Shown: positions 22,341 to 35,301, counted from the first letter of the stretch. The stretch: DNA of 64,000 nucleotides from Callorhinus ursinus (GCF_003265705.1 NW_020312894.1:4005294-4069293); one strand, 5' to 3'. Made by a program: numbers and translations. Notes: generated by a model from the sequence alone, not told the origin.

Positions 22341-25300
22341 CCCAATTCTTCCTCTTTATTTTCTTTTTATTCATACAACATTTTTTGTGTTGCTGATCTG
22401 TGATTATGAATGAAAGCAAATCCAAAACACACCATCATAAAAAAATGCATCTTTTTTGGGGAAGAATCTGTCTGGCAAGCTAAATTGGAAACCTAATTTT
22501 TTAAATCTCCAAAACAGTAACTGCTAGTGTCAGATTTGAGCAAGAGCTTGAGCCTGGGAGACTGGAGCTCAGTGCTTATGTGCAGAACCCAGGCAGGAGG
22601 CAGAGGGCAGATCCTGCTCTCTGTGGTTCATAATCATCTCAACCTGAGAATTAGGACTCTTCTGAGAGATAAATGGGTTCAGTATGTAGTGTCACCTTGT
22701 GATTCAGATTATGACAAAGAATACAGCTTCTCCTGGATTTGTGTCTGAGGCTTTCAGGCCCAACCTATTTCCTGCCTGACACCTGTTGTGTAGGGTATGG
22801 GGAAAGGGATGTCCTCATCTTTTCCTAAGAAGGTTTAAGCTGGCCCAGATAACTTGGGCCTCGGTTATTTGTCCTATGTCCTAGGTCTTCTGTTCCTGAC
22901 TGAAGCCTCATGCTCTCTCCTTATTTCTCATCCCTTCACATTCTGAGGTCATTATGTCTGGTGTCTGTAATCTTGGGGAGCCACCAACTGTGAATTGACC
23001 CAGTTGAATAGCCCAGAGAGAAGGAAGGAGCCTCTTTCTCTCCTAAGTATTTTCAAGTTTTCACTTAGGATTGGCAACTGTTATTTCCTCCTGTTTTGAC
23101 CATACAAAAGGGAAATGGGGATGTATCTATACCCGATGGGGAGGAAGATGGTCCCTGCTTCCGACAGAGCGGATTGTGTCTGGAGGCTTGATGCTCACCA
23201 CTTCATGTTGGGTCATGTCAGCCCTTCAGCTCTCTGCTTCACACCTCCCTTCCTGCATCTCCTCTGAGATCAAACCTTGTTGTGTGAATCACCATGGAGG
23301 TTCAGTTGATTAACAGAAATGCAATATGCAGAACGGGTTTGTCACTGGGAGTCAATGAATGGCTTCAGGTGCCTCTCCGCATTCTGTCAGATCTGCTATG
23401 TCAGGTGATTGATAACTGGGCACATTGTCAAGAGGCTGAGTCTAATTTGTTCCCTGCCATGGTAGCAACACTTGCTGCAGAGTCTTTTGTCATTTGAAGG
23501 ACATGGCTTTGATTTTTGAGGGAATCTTATTGGGATAATAGTTTTATTTGTAAAATAATGAAAATCTCAGAGATTTGCACATCCTGAACTGTGAGGGTTT
23601 CATGTTTATCCACCCAGTGGATAAAGATTTAATGACTGGCTAAAATTCTTTCAAAAGTTGCACATCCTTGTCATCTTTGAATCACATAATAAAAACAAAC
23701 ATGTACAAAATTGTGTGCCTTAAATTATTTGATAACTTTAAATTTGCTCTTTCAGCAAGAAAAATATAGAGACTTTATGTTAGTAGAATTAATTATGCCT
23801 AAGACAATCAATACTAGCCATGAGGAATGACTAAGTCTAGAGTCACACTAAAAGATCCTCACTCTTTGAGTTATCTAGGAAAACAGTGCAAAATTTGTTT
23901 TTAACACTGACAATGTGATTGTGTCTTAAAATATCATAAAACAATGAGTCCACAAGTCCCTAAAAATGTAAAAATAAAAATAAATATATCCAAATAAGTG
24001 GAAATGAAGGTATCTGGCAATAAGTTGCAATCAGATCAGATGCCAAGTAAATGGAATTCTAAGGACCATTAGTTTTGAAAAATATGTTTATGGCAATAAT
24101 TTCATGTTTCTAATACAACTATCAACCAAGTCAACCATGTGGAGCTGTGAGCCATTCTTAGAAGTGACTGGAGACTCTGGACAAAATTAACCCAAAGACA
24201 GAGGACCTTGGAATGACAATGTATCTCTACAGATTGTGGGATGGAGGACAGGAGTGACTGGGAATTGTGGTCACACTTGCCTTATGGAGTAGAGTCGGTA
24301 TGACAGCTTGGGTCGGGGTCAGGCCATCTGCTTCATCATCTCTCTTCAGTGTGAAATTCAGACAAAATGAGATAAGGCCCATGAGGAGTTACGAGGTAGA
24401 GGTCTAAGAAAATGTTCTGGGAAATCAGATGTGGACAGCATGACCTCATTGCAGATCCCCAAATTCACCTTAATTCTTCATGAGACTGGCCTTCATGCCT
24501 CTGTGACATCATCAAACACCCTTGGGTTGAAAGGAATTCTACCTACCCAAGAGCTTGGTCCCCTTTGAGGGTACCCCCTGCTCTGCAGTGTCCTAATGAA
24601 GGGGCTGGGCTTGAACACTGTCCTCTAATAGAGGAATATGACTCTTGACTAGGAAGTCTTATTCCCTTGTTGGTCCCCTCTATCACCCTTGTCCCTGACT
24701 CCAGTGGCATTGTCTCCAGGTGTCCTTGAGAGGGTGGGACACAGTGCCATGCCAGAGCAAGTCAGCTAGGAGAAGCCCTATTGAAGGGAATAAAAGAGCC
24801 CCAAAAGAAGTGAAAACACTCTTGCCATGGGTGGAGAAGTGTCTGCCGCTGCTTTTAGGGGAGTGTTTCCTTAGAGAAGAAAGAACTAAGTACGTGTTAA
24901 CAAACTAACACTACTCGATCCGGGGCCTGGGTGGGGGCGGGGGGAGGCGGGATTTACAAAGAACCTTGAAACTATAGGACCTGGAGCTTGATATGGAAAT
25001 TATACTTAGAATGGAGGACTTTGAAATGTAGTCTGCAGAGAAGCCTGTTTTCTGGTGATAAGAACAGACCATCATTTGATGGCCAACACATATATTCTCC
25101 ATTGGGTTGTTCTCACTAGGCTCAAATTCGGTTAGGTGCGCCATCTCTCTGTCATGGCCATCAGACAAATCCACTGAACCGGGACCTAAGTTCACCCTGT
25201 CAGACCTGATATTGCTCTTTAAAGCCAGGGATGCCTGCCCAGGCTGGCCGCTGGATGCATGCATTTTTGCCCTTCATCCTCCTTTGGTTGTGATCCATTG

Positions 25301-25995
25301 TCTACATCTGTCATTATTCCTAATGACCTTGCCTTGTTCCCTGTGATTCGGTAGACATCATTGCTCTTTCTAAGAATTGGTTGGGATCTGAAATTTTAAA
25401 ATATGACAGAAGGAGAGGAATTCTTCTGCCCAAACATGCTAGACAACATATTAGGCTTGAAAGAATGGATTTGAGATATCTCAGTGGTGATGACCTACAT
25501 TGCTTGTCTAACTGCAACTTCCTGTATCCGAGACCTCTGGCAGCTGTCAGCCAGTTGGGTCACCGCTCCCATTAGTTCTGAACACTTGAGGCTAAATCTG
25601 GTTGGGCTGTTGCTCCATGGTGGGGTACAGCTTTGACCACAAAAGGTTCACAAATACAATTGAGGGTTAAGATGAGGAATATGAGGCACAATAAGTTGAA
25701 TTGCAATGAGAGTGCTTGGCAACCTGTCAAATGTTGTCTGGTGGCTCAGAGTTTGTGCTGTCTTTTCAACAGAGGGCCCTTTTTGTGCACTGCATGTATT
25801 TTTGTGATGACCCTCAAATCATACTGTGCTTCTAAGAATTAGACATGACTTTGAATTGGAGTCTTGTTATTTGTGCTAAAAGGAAAGATCATTAGATGAA
25901 TAGAAGCTTACAAACCACTCTCAAGACTTTTTCATATATGACTGTATTTGACTATGGTTTCATGCACCAGATTTTGGTAAATTAGAATACACATC
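22341..25995. other. AT-rich, CpG-poor non-coding DNA
   Basis: No gene and no repeat I can name with confidence. The texture suggests old, decayed insertions. Open frames are under 120 codons. A short G-rich patch lies at 24930-24950. Confidence 0.45.
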
Positions 25996-26100
25996 TGATT
26001 GAATGGATATTGAGCACCTTCTGTGTGCCCAGTGCTGTACCAAACACTTAGGTATGAGAGAAAATGAAAGAGAGCCAGCAATCCTCTAGAGGGTAAGTTA
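25996..26100 (-). mobile_element. L2 LINE 3'-end fragment, inverted
   Basis: GATTGAATGGATATTGAGCA, then CCTTCTGTGTGCCCAGTGCT and ACCAAACACTTAGG, is the reverse complement of the L2 3' end (TTTATTGAGCACCTACTGTG, GCCAGGCACTGTGC). Clear match to about 26050, weaker beyond. Confidence 0.7.
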
Positions 26101-26584
26101 TCGGGGGAGATCCATGTGAATGTCTGTATGGGGCACTCCACGAGGCAGAGATGGGGTCAGTATTGCAGACCAGGTTCCCGTTGGAGAGCTATTTCCAAAT
26201 ATTCATAAATATCTTTGGTATGGGAGAATATTTCCAACTAATAATTTAGACGAACAAAGCCTTCTCAATTTCTCATCTCTTACATATTCACGTTTGAATA
26301 GTAAAAAACTATTCAACAAAAATTTTACATAATTCTGCATTTTAATTTCATATGCCCGGCAGCACTTCTTTCTTTTAGTCATAATATTAAATCCCCTCCT
26401 TTTGGGGAAATGCTCCCCATATGTCTCCCTCCATCCCCCAAGCTACCGCACACATTCTAGTCTTTTGCTTTGAAGGTGGGAACTGCCGTCTCCTTCCTGG
26501 ACCATGGGAGTTGGTCTAGTTGTAGATTCATGGATGCTTGTGCTTGGAGTTTTGTTGTTGCGTCTAAACCGTGGATCTTCTCTC
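26101..26584. other. Unique non-coding DNA between two L2 pieces
   Basis: No gene. It may include diverged L2 3' untranslated sequence leading into the next fragment. A small inverted repeat, CCCCTCCTTTTGGGGA-like, lies at about 26394-26410. Confidence 0.4.
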
Positions 26585-26725
26585 ATTAGACTCCTCCAGA
26601 GTAAGCTCTTTCAGAACAGAAAACTTTTCTGTCTTCTTCCCACCCATGTCCCTACTGCCTAGAATATGTCTGCTACATTGGGGGTGCTCAATCAATATTT
26701 GTCTGAAGAATGGCTGAATTGATTT
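26585..26725 (+). mobile_element. L2 LINE 3'-end fragment
   Basis: AGAGTAAGCTCTTTCAGAAC, then GTCCCTACTGCCTAGAATA, then GGGTGCTCAATCAATATTTG and AAGAATGGCTGAATTGA follow the L2 3' end in order (GTGAGCTCC, CCTAGCACAGTGCC, GTGCTCAATAAATATTTG, TGAATGAATGA). It lies in the opposite orientation to the L2 piece 500 bases upstream. Confidence 0.75.
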
Positions 26726-29700
26726 ATGGATTGAGAAAAAGAATGGACACGTGGCCCAAAGTGAGAACTTCCCCAGGACTTTTCTGAAAGCCTCGTATGA
26801 GGGGTCTCTCTTTTTATTCATCATCAAGTTGCAGGGAAAGTAACAGAGCTTGTGGTGGCCTTACCTCTGCACCCAAATAAGGTTAAGGGATGTAGATGGC
26901 GTACAAGGAGAAAACCTGTTCTGGGAGATAGGGCTGGTCTCTGACTCCAGCTGCCCCTAGGTTCAGCAACATTCCTTTTCTGACCAGTAACGAGCCAGAA
27001 AGTTCCCCTTTTGGGTAAATAGGCTTTCGTCACATGCGACCAAAGAAACCTGGTAACCCGACCCATCAAGTCGGGAACAAAATGAGTCTGCTTAAAGCGA
27101 CACATCCTCAGATTTGTCCTTTTATCTCTAACGTGAAGATAATATCCTTCTTTCTCTAACGCTATTTATAAAAGACCAAATCAGATCGTGTGGATGAAAA
27201 CGCTCTGCAAACTCCAGTCTTTCCTGAGCGTAGGTGCCTGCTGTTTGCTCGGTACCTTAGCAACATTGCTTATGTGGAATCGGTACCTAATTTCTCACCT
27301 GTGAAACAAGCTGTCTTCCCTGGATGCTCTCTTGGCCTCATCCATTCCTTCCCACTGCTCCATGGTCTTGGGATCAGAGATGCATCATGGCCTCTGTCCA
27401 GCCTTCCTTCTGACACAGGAATCATCTCATGAAGTCTCTTCCTGCCCAAAAAAGCAATCTTTCTTGCATCTTGCTTCCCTCCCCAGTCACCTCCACATGT
27501 GCTTTTCTTTTTAGTAGCCAACTTCCACGTGTTCCTTGCCCATCTTCTGCTTCTTCCTTGCCCTGCCACACCAGACTTTCCACCTCCACTGCACCACCAG
27601 AACCCCAAAGTTCTGCCAGTGGTCTGCGGACCGTCACTGCTGTGCACCTGCATGTATGCATGTGTGTGCACGTGTGCTTGCGGGGAGTGTGACTGTGAGC
27701 TTACCGCTCTCACTGCTGCTGGCTCCCTCATACCCATTCTTCGAGGCTGAACTGGATTCTTGCAGCTTTGTGGAGCCCCTCTGCCCTCCCCAGCTACGGA
27801 CCTCCCTTGCGCAGCCCTCCACTTTTCTCTGGCTCAGGCATGCTCCTTCGGAGTTGGTTCTGCACGGGCCCTGGTATACCTGATGCTTCACGTGCTAGGT
27901 TCAACTCCTGGAACCACACTTCTGAGGAGCAGTTCAAAGCCAACTGCTCATTTTGTGTCTGTCTTGTCCTGAGGTTCCGTTGATGTCTTGCGTTTCCAGG
28001 AAGCCTTAGCACTTGCAGCTGAGGTGAACAGTGAAACACTTCCTTCTTCCCATCAAAATCTGAGAAATAACCGGCCAGGCTGATCCACTTCCCATGAGAC
28101 CCACGCGAGGGCCTCAATGTTAATTGCATGTAACCTACCGTAGGCCCTCATTTTTTCCCTTTATACAATAACTAATATGTAAACTAGGATTGCACTTGGA
28201 CATTCCTTTCACTTAGATTCTATTATTGAGGCCCAGCACGTGAGAGAGCCATAACCCATTTCATTAGCAGACCAATCACGCCGGGTGTCGGACCGAGGTG
28301 CTTGTCCGTGTGAGTCACACTGGCAAATGTGACATATAGCGTGGCCGACGTTGACACGTGAGGATGAGAATAATGGTGAATGTATAATTAAACAGAAAAT
28401 CCAACTCTGGTGCAATGGAGAAAAGTAGAAGTTCTGGGCGATCGTCATACTAATCTTCCACCCTATAAAGTTTACCCCTGATGGATCTTATACAATAGTG
28501 AGGGTGTTTGTGAAAGTACATGCCCCTGGGGGCGCGCCTCCCTCCCTTCCTTCCTGAAGGCTTTTGCCACACATCCACTCAAGCTCATCACTGCCCTCCT
28601 CCCGGTGGACTCGGTAGACTCGTGTGGCAGCATGGCCTGGCCAGGGGTCATGCTGGACGTGGCTCGTCAGGGTCAGGCCCGCTCAGAGCTGCCCCCGGGA
28701 CACCAAGGAGCCTTGACAAGGAGCTGGCTTTGCTCGTTCTCTTACCACGTTTGCATAGTCATGTCCCCCGAGCTGTACCAGGCCCTGCGGAAATGGACAG
28801 ATGGGCTGAGATGGGCTGTGCACACTGAGATGCCGTGTGCTGGGCGCCAGGGTGACGGGGGCTCTGGCACCACCGATCTGCAAACTGGTCCTGGAAGCTC
28901 TGTCTTCATCACACAGAGCCCTGCTTGGAAGGAAAGGCTGATTTGAGGAGTTTCAGGGTGGAGGCCAAGCCTCCCTGGAGGGTTTCCCAGCGGCTCCCAC
29001 ACGCCCCTCCCCGCTCCAGGGCCCAGTAGGCTCCTGTGGCGGTGGGGGGGGGGGAGCATGGCTGAGGGGGCCTCCTCCCACTTTGGCTGTGCTTTCGGCT
29101 GCCCCACTGCCCAGCCAGAGGCACACACTCACCTCCTGAGCCTCATCTCTTCATGCTGGGGGCTGCAGGGAGCCAAAAGGGACCCTGTGTCTATGCCTCC
29201 TGTTTGGAGGGTTGCCTTGCCTTGAGGGTTCCTGAGAAAAATGTGGGGCTGCTGGGGGCCATGGAGCTCAAGGCCTGCATCTGGCCCACCCAGAGCTCCG
29301 GGGATGGGGGGGCCCTCCGCCTTCTCTGACTTGGATTTCTGCAACACGAGTCTAACCCCCGGGCAGCCGCCGTGTGGCCACCCTCACTGCAGCTGCTGGG
29401 GACCCACGGGAGCCCGAGCTCCTGTCAGATTCCAGCCTGGAGCCTGAGGCGGGGGCCGGAGGGAGAGGGGGGACGGCCACCACCACCTCCGCAGGCTTAT
29501 TCCCCAAGGCGGGTGTCCCCCTCTGCCTCTCGGTCACTCGCCACTGAGGCCGCAGTCAGAATGCGTCTGTCTTGCCCTGAGCCGTCAAGCGTGGCAGGGT
29601 GTGCTGTAGAGATTCAAGCCAGATGTCGAGTGCTGACTCTGAGCGAAGAGACCCACTTGATCAGCAGCCCATGACTTCCCGCTAACTCTGAATGTGTGCC

Positions 29701-30624
29701 GTACCCTCGGAGCAGTGGCAGGCTGTGAGCTCCCCAGGGAGCACCTCCCTCATGAAGCCCCTCGGGATTACTCCCGCCGTGGAAGGTCAGTCTTGCTGCT
29801 CAACACTCTGGGCACTTACTCCACACCGGATATGATCTGCTGATTCCTTTTTTCCTGAGCTACCTGTGATGTCTCAGCGAGCAAGCGCGGTATTTCCCCG
29901 ACTCTCCTGTCAAGGGCTCAGACAGACTCGGTGCCCTTGCACTTCTGAAGATGGAGGGGTAGTGGCCAGTGCATCGGTCGCAGGCTTTGCAGGCACACAT
30001 CCTTGTACTCGAAGTACTTCTCCTTCTGGTAAAACGTTTCATCCCCCTGAGCCTGTTCCTTCCTCTGCAGGGGAGCCGCCCCAGGGCTGCTGCAGGCACG
30101 TCCGGTAAGTCATCGCAAAAGCACCAGGAATGCTGCTGGGCTGCAATAATAGCAATTCTCCTACCTATTTTCCTACCTATTCTCGCCCTACAAGAAATGC
30201 TGCAAGAGCTGCTCGGGGTACATTAGTGCCCTGGACAGGAATGGGGAAGGGGGGGTTCCCGGCCCGAGAGTGGCTTGGGTCCACGGCAGTGTGCCTGGGA
30301 GGAAGTTGCTCCCCCACACAGCCGGCCTGCCCGGGGTGCCCTGCTGACGTGCGGGGAACCACCTGCCCCGGGTCAGCCGAAAAACTGACCCACTACAGCG
30401 CCGCTCTCCTTTCTGGAAGGCCCTGGCCCTGGAGGCGGCTGCAGAGTCTGCAGGTGCTGCAGAAAGGCTTCCTTGGCCAGTTTGGAGTTCACCTGGTCTG
30501 CCGGGAGGGGGCTGCACAGGAAGTGACGCCTTGACCTTGGGATCATTCCCAGGCTCCGGGGGACCCTCAGCATCCTATAGCTGTTTTAGCTGTCAAATCG
30601 GAGTCTCGGGTCCTTCTTGTCAAC
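26726..30624. other. GC-rich unique non-coding DNA
   Basis: No gene is supported. Numerous 60-155-codon frames overlap on both strands in 27270-30570, a signature of GC-rich non-coding DNA. A G run is at about 29043-29054. CpGs are moderately frequent at 29330-29600 but do not reach CpG-island density by my count (about 17 in 270 bases). The patch 28110-28460 is AT-richer and motif-dense. Confidence 0.5.
28110..28460. promoter_or_regulatory. Candidate conserved regulatory element
   Basis: Repeat-free sequence with AATTGCAT, ATTAGCAGACCAATCA (a CCAAT-type box), TGAGTCAC and CACGTGAGG words, plus several CpGs retained in otherwise AT-rich DNA. Retained CpGs and clustered motifs suggest constraint; this is inference only. 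Confidence 0.3.
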
Positions 30625-30695
30625 TCTTCTTTTGCAGATGGGGAAACCAGGGCCCACAGGAGGTCACTGGGGGGTAAGGCCAGAGCTTAGGTTCT
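30625..30695 (-). mobile_element. MIR SINE fragment, inverted
   Basis: TTTGCAGATGGGGAAACCAG, then GGCCCACAGGAGGTCACT and AAGGCCAGAGCT follows the reverse MIR core (TTACAGATGAGGAAACTGAGGC, AGAGAGGT..., GGCAGAGCT). Short and internally deleted. Confidence 0.6.
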
Positions 30696-31920
30696 GACAT
30701 TGGCCCTCTGTCAGCAAGCATTGGCGAGGCTGCCTCCAGTCGGCATGGGGCCTGGCCCCTTACTCTCAGCTCTGCAGTCGGTGGCGGGGAGGCTGTGGAC
30801 GGAAAGGCACGGTCCTCGCCCCCTTTCAGCTGTGCAGCCTGAGCTCAGGAAGTCAGTGTTCCTCGTCTGGATTTTTGTTTCTTTCTCTGGGTGAAATGAG
30901 AGTCAGAACTATTGCTTTGCAATAGGCCTCGCTGCCTTAGAATGGAAAGAACCCTTCCGTGTTTGCCTCTCTGATGACGCAGGGCGGGCCTGCGACAGCG
31001 TGGGCCTTCGCCCCCCATCCTGAGAGCTGGCTGCTCTGGGCTGGGTTTGGGGATCAGTTGATGCCCACCCCCTTCTCTCGGTCACTGAAGCTGCTCTCTG
31101 CAGCCGCAGAGGGCCCTGGCCCCACTGGGCAGGCCGTGTGGTGCCAGCAAGGCCTGGCCCCGGGTCTGTGCCACCGCCTCCCACCGCGCGCCTCTCCCCG
31201 GAGGAAGCTCATTTCCTCCTCCTCCTTCCTTCCTGCTTTTCTTCATCCTCCTTTTGGTTTGTAGCAGTGCCCTGCCGGGTCCCCGGACTGGGGCTTCAGA
31301 GGCAGTAGTATGCCTCCTGTTGAGGTGATGAGTCAGGGGCAAGACATAGAATCGATCCTTCTGGAATCTTCTAGGTAGATCCGGGCAGGGCTAGGACAAG
31401 CGGACCCCCTCTTTGCATCTTCCCAAATTCTATGGAAGTGAGAAGGTGGCCAGCAGAGGGGAGACGCCTCCCGGGCTATGAGCTCAGTAGCCGAGCGGCT
31501 GGACTGTTCCTTTCCTTTCTGGGATGGGGCGCCTTCGCCCCCCCAGCTCACCTAGGTCATGTGAATAAAATAGCAAGCTCCCTTGTTTGTGGCATCCAGG
31601 CCTAACTCGAGCTCACTTGAACTTGGTCGGGAAATAAAATGCTTCATCCCATCAGTACTTTTCAAAAGAGCTCTTCAAAAGTGTGATCAAAGGGTCAGTG
31701 GCCTGCCCACTGCTCGGGCTCTCGCACGTCTGGGGAAGGACCTCTCGCTCCCGGCTCTGAACCCTGCGTCTCCCTTGCTCCCAGAGCCCCCACACAGCAA
31801 TAACTTATTACAGTGGAGTGTTTTCAATTGTGCATACGGGGGAGGGCTTCAAAACAGAGGATCTGAAAGCAGCATCTCTTAGAGAAAACATTGTGGAGCT
31901 GGCTTCTCTTGATTTGAGTT

Positions 31921-31924
<4 letters not shown>
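30696..31924. other. GC-rich unique non-coding DNA
   Basis: No gene or named repeat. Frames on opposite strands overlap throughout and none has a recognisable domain. Confidence 0.5.

Positions 31925-31951
<27 letters not shown>
31925..31951. repeat. (AG)n microsatellite
   Basis: About 13 uninterrupted AG units. It encodes the Ser-Leu repeat seen in a 211-codon minus-strand frame, which is one reason to doubt that frame. Confidence 0.95.
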
Positions 31952-32595
31952 CAAGATTTGCATTTTTTCTAAACATAAAGGTGCAGGTGGACAGCCAAGA
32001 CATATCCCTGGGGAGGTTGAAGAGTGACCTCACCAAGCCTCCTACTGTAGAGTGGGCAAGGACGGCTCCTGCTCTGGGAGTGGGCGCTGAGTGGTGGGAC
32101 TCAACCATCGCCTCAGAGGGGATGGACGAAGAATTCCATCCCCATACATGCCCATAAAGGCAGAAAGGAGCCAGCACTCTGGGCTCACTGCTTGGCCACG
32201 CCACGCCTGTACACCTGTGGGGATCCACTTTGTCCTCCTTCCACAGCCCCCAGAGCCCCTTGGGATCGTCCAGATAGAAGCCCCTCCTGACCTGGCCCTG
32301 GCTAACTCTCTCGCCCTCACCTCCCTTTACCTTCCTACCCTTTGTCTTCTGTTCCTGGAGGCGGCTTGCTCCTACTTCTGTCCCCTTGCAGATTCGGCGC
32401 CCTTTGCCCGAAAGGCCACCCGCCACCCTCTCCTGCACTTCCTTCCCAGCTGAGCCCACACCACCTGCTCAACTGGCATGTCTTTCCCCGCTCTGCAAGG
32501 TGCGCGCTCCTCCCAGCAGCCTCCTGAGCCCTCCTGCCGCCTGAGTTAGGGGGCCAAGCCCCATCAACAGCCTGAGCATATATTTTCCTACCCTG
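31952..32595. other. GC-rich unique non-coding DNA
   Basis: No gene is supported; several frames of 60-210 codons overlap on both strands. No repeat is recognised. Confidence 0.5.
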
Positions 32596-32665
32596 GACCT
32601 TGGCCATGAGCTCTTTGGGTAAAGACCATGCCTATTCCTCTTTGAATCCCCAGGCCTAGAGGTGG
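32596..32665 (+). mobile_element. Probable L2 LINE 3' fragment
   Basis: ATGAGCTCTTTGGGTAAAGA, then CCATGCCTATTCCTCTTTGA and ATCCCCAGGCCTAGAGG resembles the L2 3' end (GAGCTCCTTGAGGGCAGGGA, CTTTGTATCCCCAGTGCCTAG). Truncated before the CTCAATAAA part. Confidence 0.55.
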
Positions 32666-33029
32666 GCAGAGGTCAGGCTCAGGTGTGTTTGTTCCAGCGT
32701 TGACGCTCGGGCTGCATAAGTGGGAGACCCACTTTTGTTTCAGTGGGGGCTTCCGTGCCCTGGATTCTTTGCTCTTGACAATGCTGTCACCGAAAACATG
32801 CAGGCTGGGCAGTGCTTCCTGACAGGTGCCCAAGTGGGGCAGCCACTCTGAGCCAGGCTTGCAGGGGTCTGGCACCCACTGGCGGAACCAAAGCTCCCAG
32901 GCCACCTGGCACCAGGTGACACTGTCCCCCCAGAGCGCCTTGGGGGGGAAGCATGATTGCAGTTGGAGGGGCCCAATTCCTGCTCAACACTAAGAGTTAC
33001 TGGGGCCAGGATTTTCATCTAGAGAAACA
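32666..33029. other. GC-rich unique non-coding DNA
   Basis: Nothing recognisable. The sequence changes sharply from GC-rich to AT-rich at about 33030. Confidence 0.5.
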
Positions 33030-33860
33030 CAATGTTATCTTTTTTCTTTGAAAAAGTGGGTAAGAGCTAGTTGTCCTGATACCATTTTTCCCTTGGTCAA
33101 ACCATGCAAAAAACCCCCTCAACTCACAATGGAGCAACTTCCATTTCAGATCAGTTTCTCCTCCTCTAACATGGTCTATTTATTTTTATTGGTTTGTTTC
33201 TCATTAAATCCTTCAATTACTCTGCAGTGTAAAATGGTGAAATTATTGGCATGTGCCACCTTCATCATGTATCCGAGTTTGCTTATTACACTTGCAGAAA
33301 ATGCCTGAATGGTATTTGGTTCTGTTGTGGATTGAGACAGAGTTAATAAATATTATTTGGTGTTTTTTTTTTTTTTTCCCTGAGAAGCACTGCTTTTCTT
33401 GATTGTTTTTTACAGTTGGATTGGGAATATTGATTTATTCACCACTGTTACAATAATTGTATACAAGGAACAAAAAATGCGGAGGTAACATTTCATCAGC
33501 TCTAGCAGATTAATTAGTTGTAGTAGATTAGGCACAGTGTTACAGGGAAGATTTGCATTTAGAGGGAGAGAAAGTTTCTTCTTCTTTTTTTAATCTTAAA
33601 AATGCCAAGAGAATTTAATAGAGATATTTTACCATAAGCTGCTTCCCTCATTAGTCAATCAGTGTTTCTGGATGAGCCTAAAGGACAAGCGGAAATAGTA
33701 CCTCTGCCTTCTAAAAGAAAATATTTGATGAAATTGTTGGGGAAAAAGACTTATGCGAAATCAGGAGAGCATAGCGATTCCCTGTGAAAGTAGAAATTAA
33801 GGAAATTATGACAATTTGAATAAGCAAATGCTTGCAAATATTCCTTTGCTGGATTTCACA
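33030..33860. promoter_or_regulatory. Candidate conserved regulatory element block
   Basis: About 830 bases of AT-rich, repeat-free DNA (apart from a T run at 33363-33377) set between GC-rich stretches. It contains GATTAATTAGTTG, an octamer ATTTGCAT (33551-33558) and AAATGCTTGCAAATA words, which suit POU and homeodomain factors. Function is inferred from composition. Confidence 0.4.
33551..33558 (-). promoter_or_regulatory. POU octamer motif
   Basis: ATTTGCAT is the exact reverse complement of the octamer ATGCAAAT bound by POU-domain factors. Eight-base matches occur by chance about once per 32 kb on both strands, so only its context makes it notable. Confidence 0.35.
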
Positions 33861-35159
33861 AGGGCTGGTTATTCAGGGAATACCTGTGCCCCCTTTGTAT
33901 GTTAGTAACCCAACCCCGTGCTTTGTGGTCTCCTTTGCTTTTATTCTACCAAAACGTGAAACAGCCTGAAGATAAGAAGAGTCCCTTTCCTTCTGTTTCT
34001 GTTTCTTTTCCCAGGACCACTCGGCCGCACCTCTGCATTGCTGTTTGGTGGCGTTTTGTTACTAAGGGTTTGGGTCATTGCAGGATGCATGCAGAGTAAG
34101 GGCCTTTTTCCTGATCTAAGATACAAAGGAAACCTACCACAGAGAAGAGGGAAAAGCTCAGGGAAGTTGAGAAAGTTAAGGTGGGGGAGGGAGGCTGGGA
34201 AGGGAAGCCACAGGAGAAAATGCAAGAGGGGGACCCAGATGGCCTGGTGGCATGGAGGGGGAGAACCGGACTTGGGCCCACCGCAATGGCACGAACGAGC
34301 AGAAGGCTCCTGTTTGAGTGTGTGACCGTGTTGCCAGGCTCAGACCGAGGAGTACAGTGGATGCGGTCCTGGGTCCACGCTGTGGCCAATCAAGCAGTTG
34401 GGCTGGCCATGGGAGAAGGGCCAGGCCACCCACACTCCCCGGGCAGCACGTAGGAGCCCAGGGTGCTCAGCCCTGAGCCAGGATCCCAACGCCTCCCCTT
34501 CCCAGGCCAACACTTCCATCACTATGTGTACAGGCTCATCTGGGAATTCGAGCCAGGGTGGGAAGTTAAAATGACTGCCTTGGTCATTTGAACCTGGCGT
34601 TCTAGGCACAGAAGTCCCCAAGATCAACACACAAGGTCTTGGTGCCTTATGCCCCAGACTCAGGGCTTGTTTCTTCTGTCTGCTCGTATGTTAGTTTATG
34701 GGTTTCTGTTTTTATTTAACCCCACACTGAGTGTATTGTGAGGACACATTCAAACAAGATTTAGAGTTGGAGTGGCCATAGGAATACATTTGAAAGTTCT
34801 GTCTCTGGTTGTAATGTGAGTGTTGTTAACCCCAAGTCTGGACTCCGTACAGAGCCCCAGGCCCTGAACCCCTTTGTGTTAGACCTGCTATCAGATGGGT
34901 CCCCCAGCACCCCGAGGGCTCCTGCTCAGCAGCCGTAGCATGGTCTCTGCTGTGATGAAGGTCATCGGGACAGGAAGTGGCCATCTCAGCACATTTGGCC
35001 ACATGGCTGGGACAAAGACACATGGCCATCCAAGGAGAAGCGAATTTAGAAGCGGAGATTCGGGATCCCTAGTTATGACCGCTCCAGATGGCAGGCCTTC
35101 CACTTGGAACCAGGGGGTCCTTCTGAAGTCTATTTCTGATTGCGTAAACTTCCTCTGAT
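33861..35159. other. Unique non-coding DNA
   Basis: No gene. GC-rich from about 34150 to 34650 with short frames overlapping on both strands; no repeat is recognised. Confidence 0.5.
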
Positions 35160-35261
35160 TTTTATCCTGAAAAATTTCAAGCCCATGGAAAACTTTAAAG
35201 AGCAGAACAAAGCACACTGTACCTCCTTCACCTGGGTCCACCATTCTGCCACATTGTGTGT

Positions 35262-35301
<40 letters not shown>

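Noticed and set aside
29330..29600. CpG island
   Set aside because: My count of about 17 CpG in 270 GC-rich bases is below island criteria and much lower than at 61.5 kb.
31824..32459. 211-codon minus-strand frame
   Set aside because: It includes a Ser-Leu repeat from an AG microsatellite and overlaps 90-120-codon frames on both strands; no domain.
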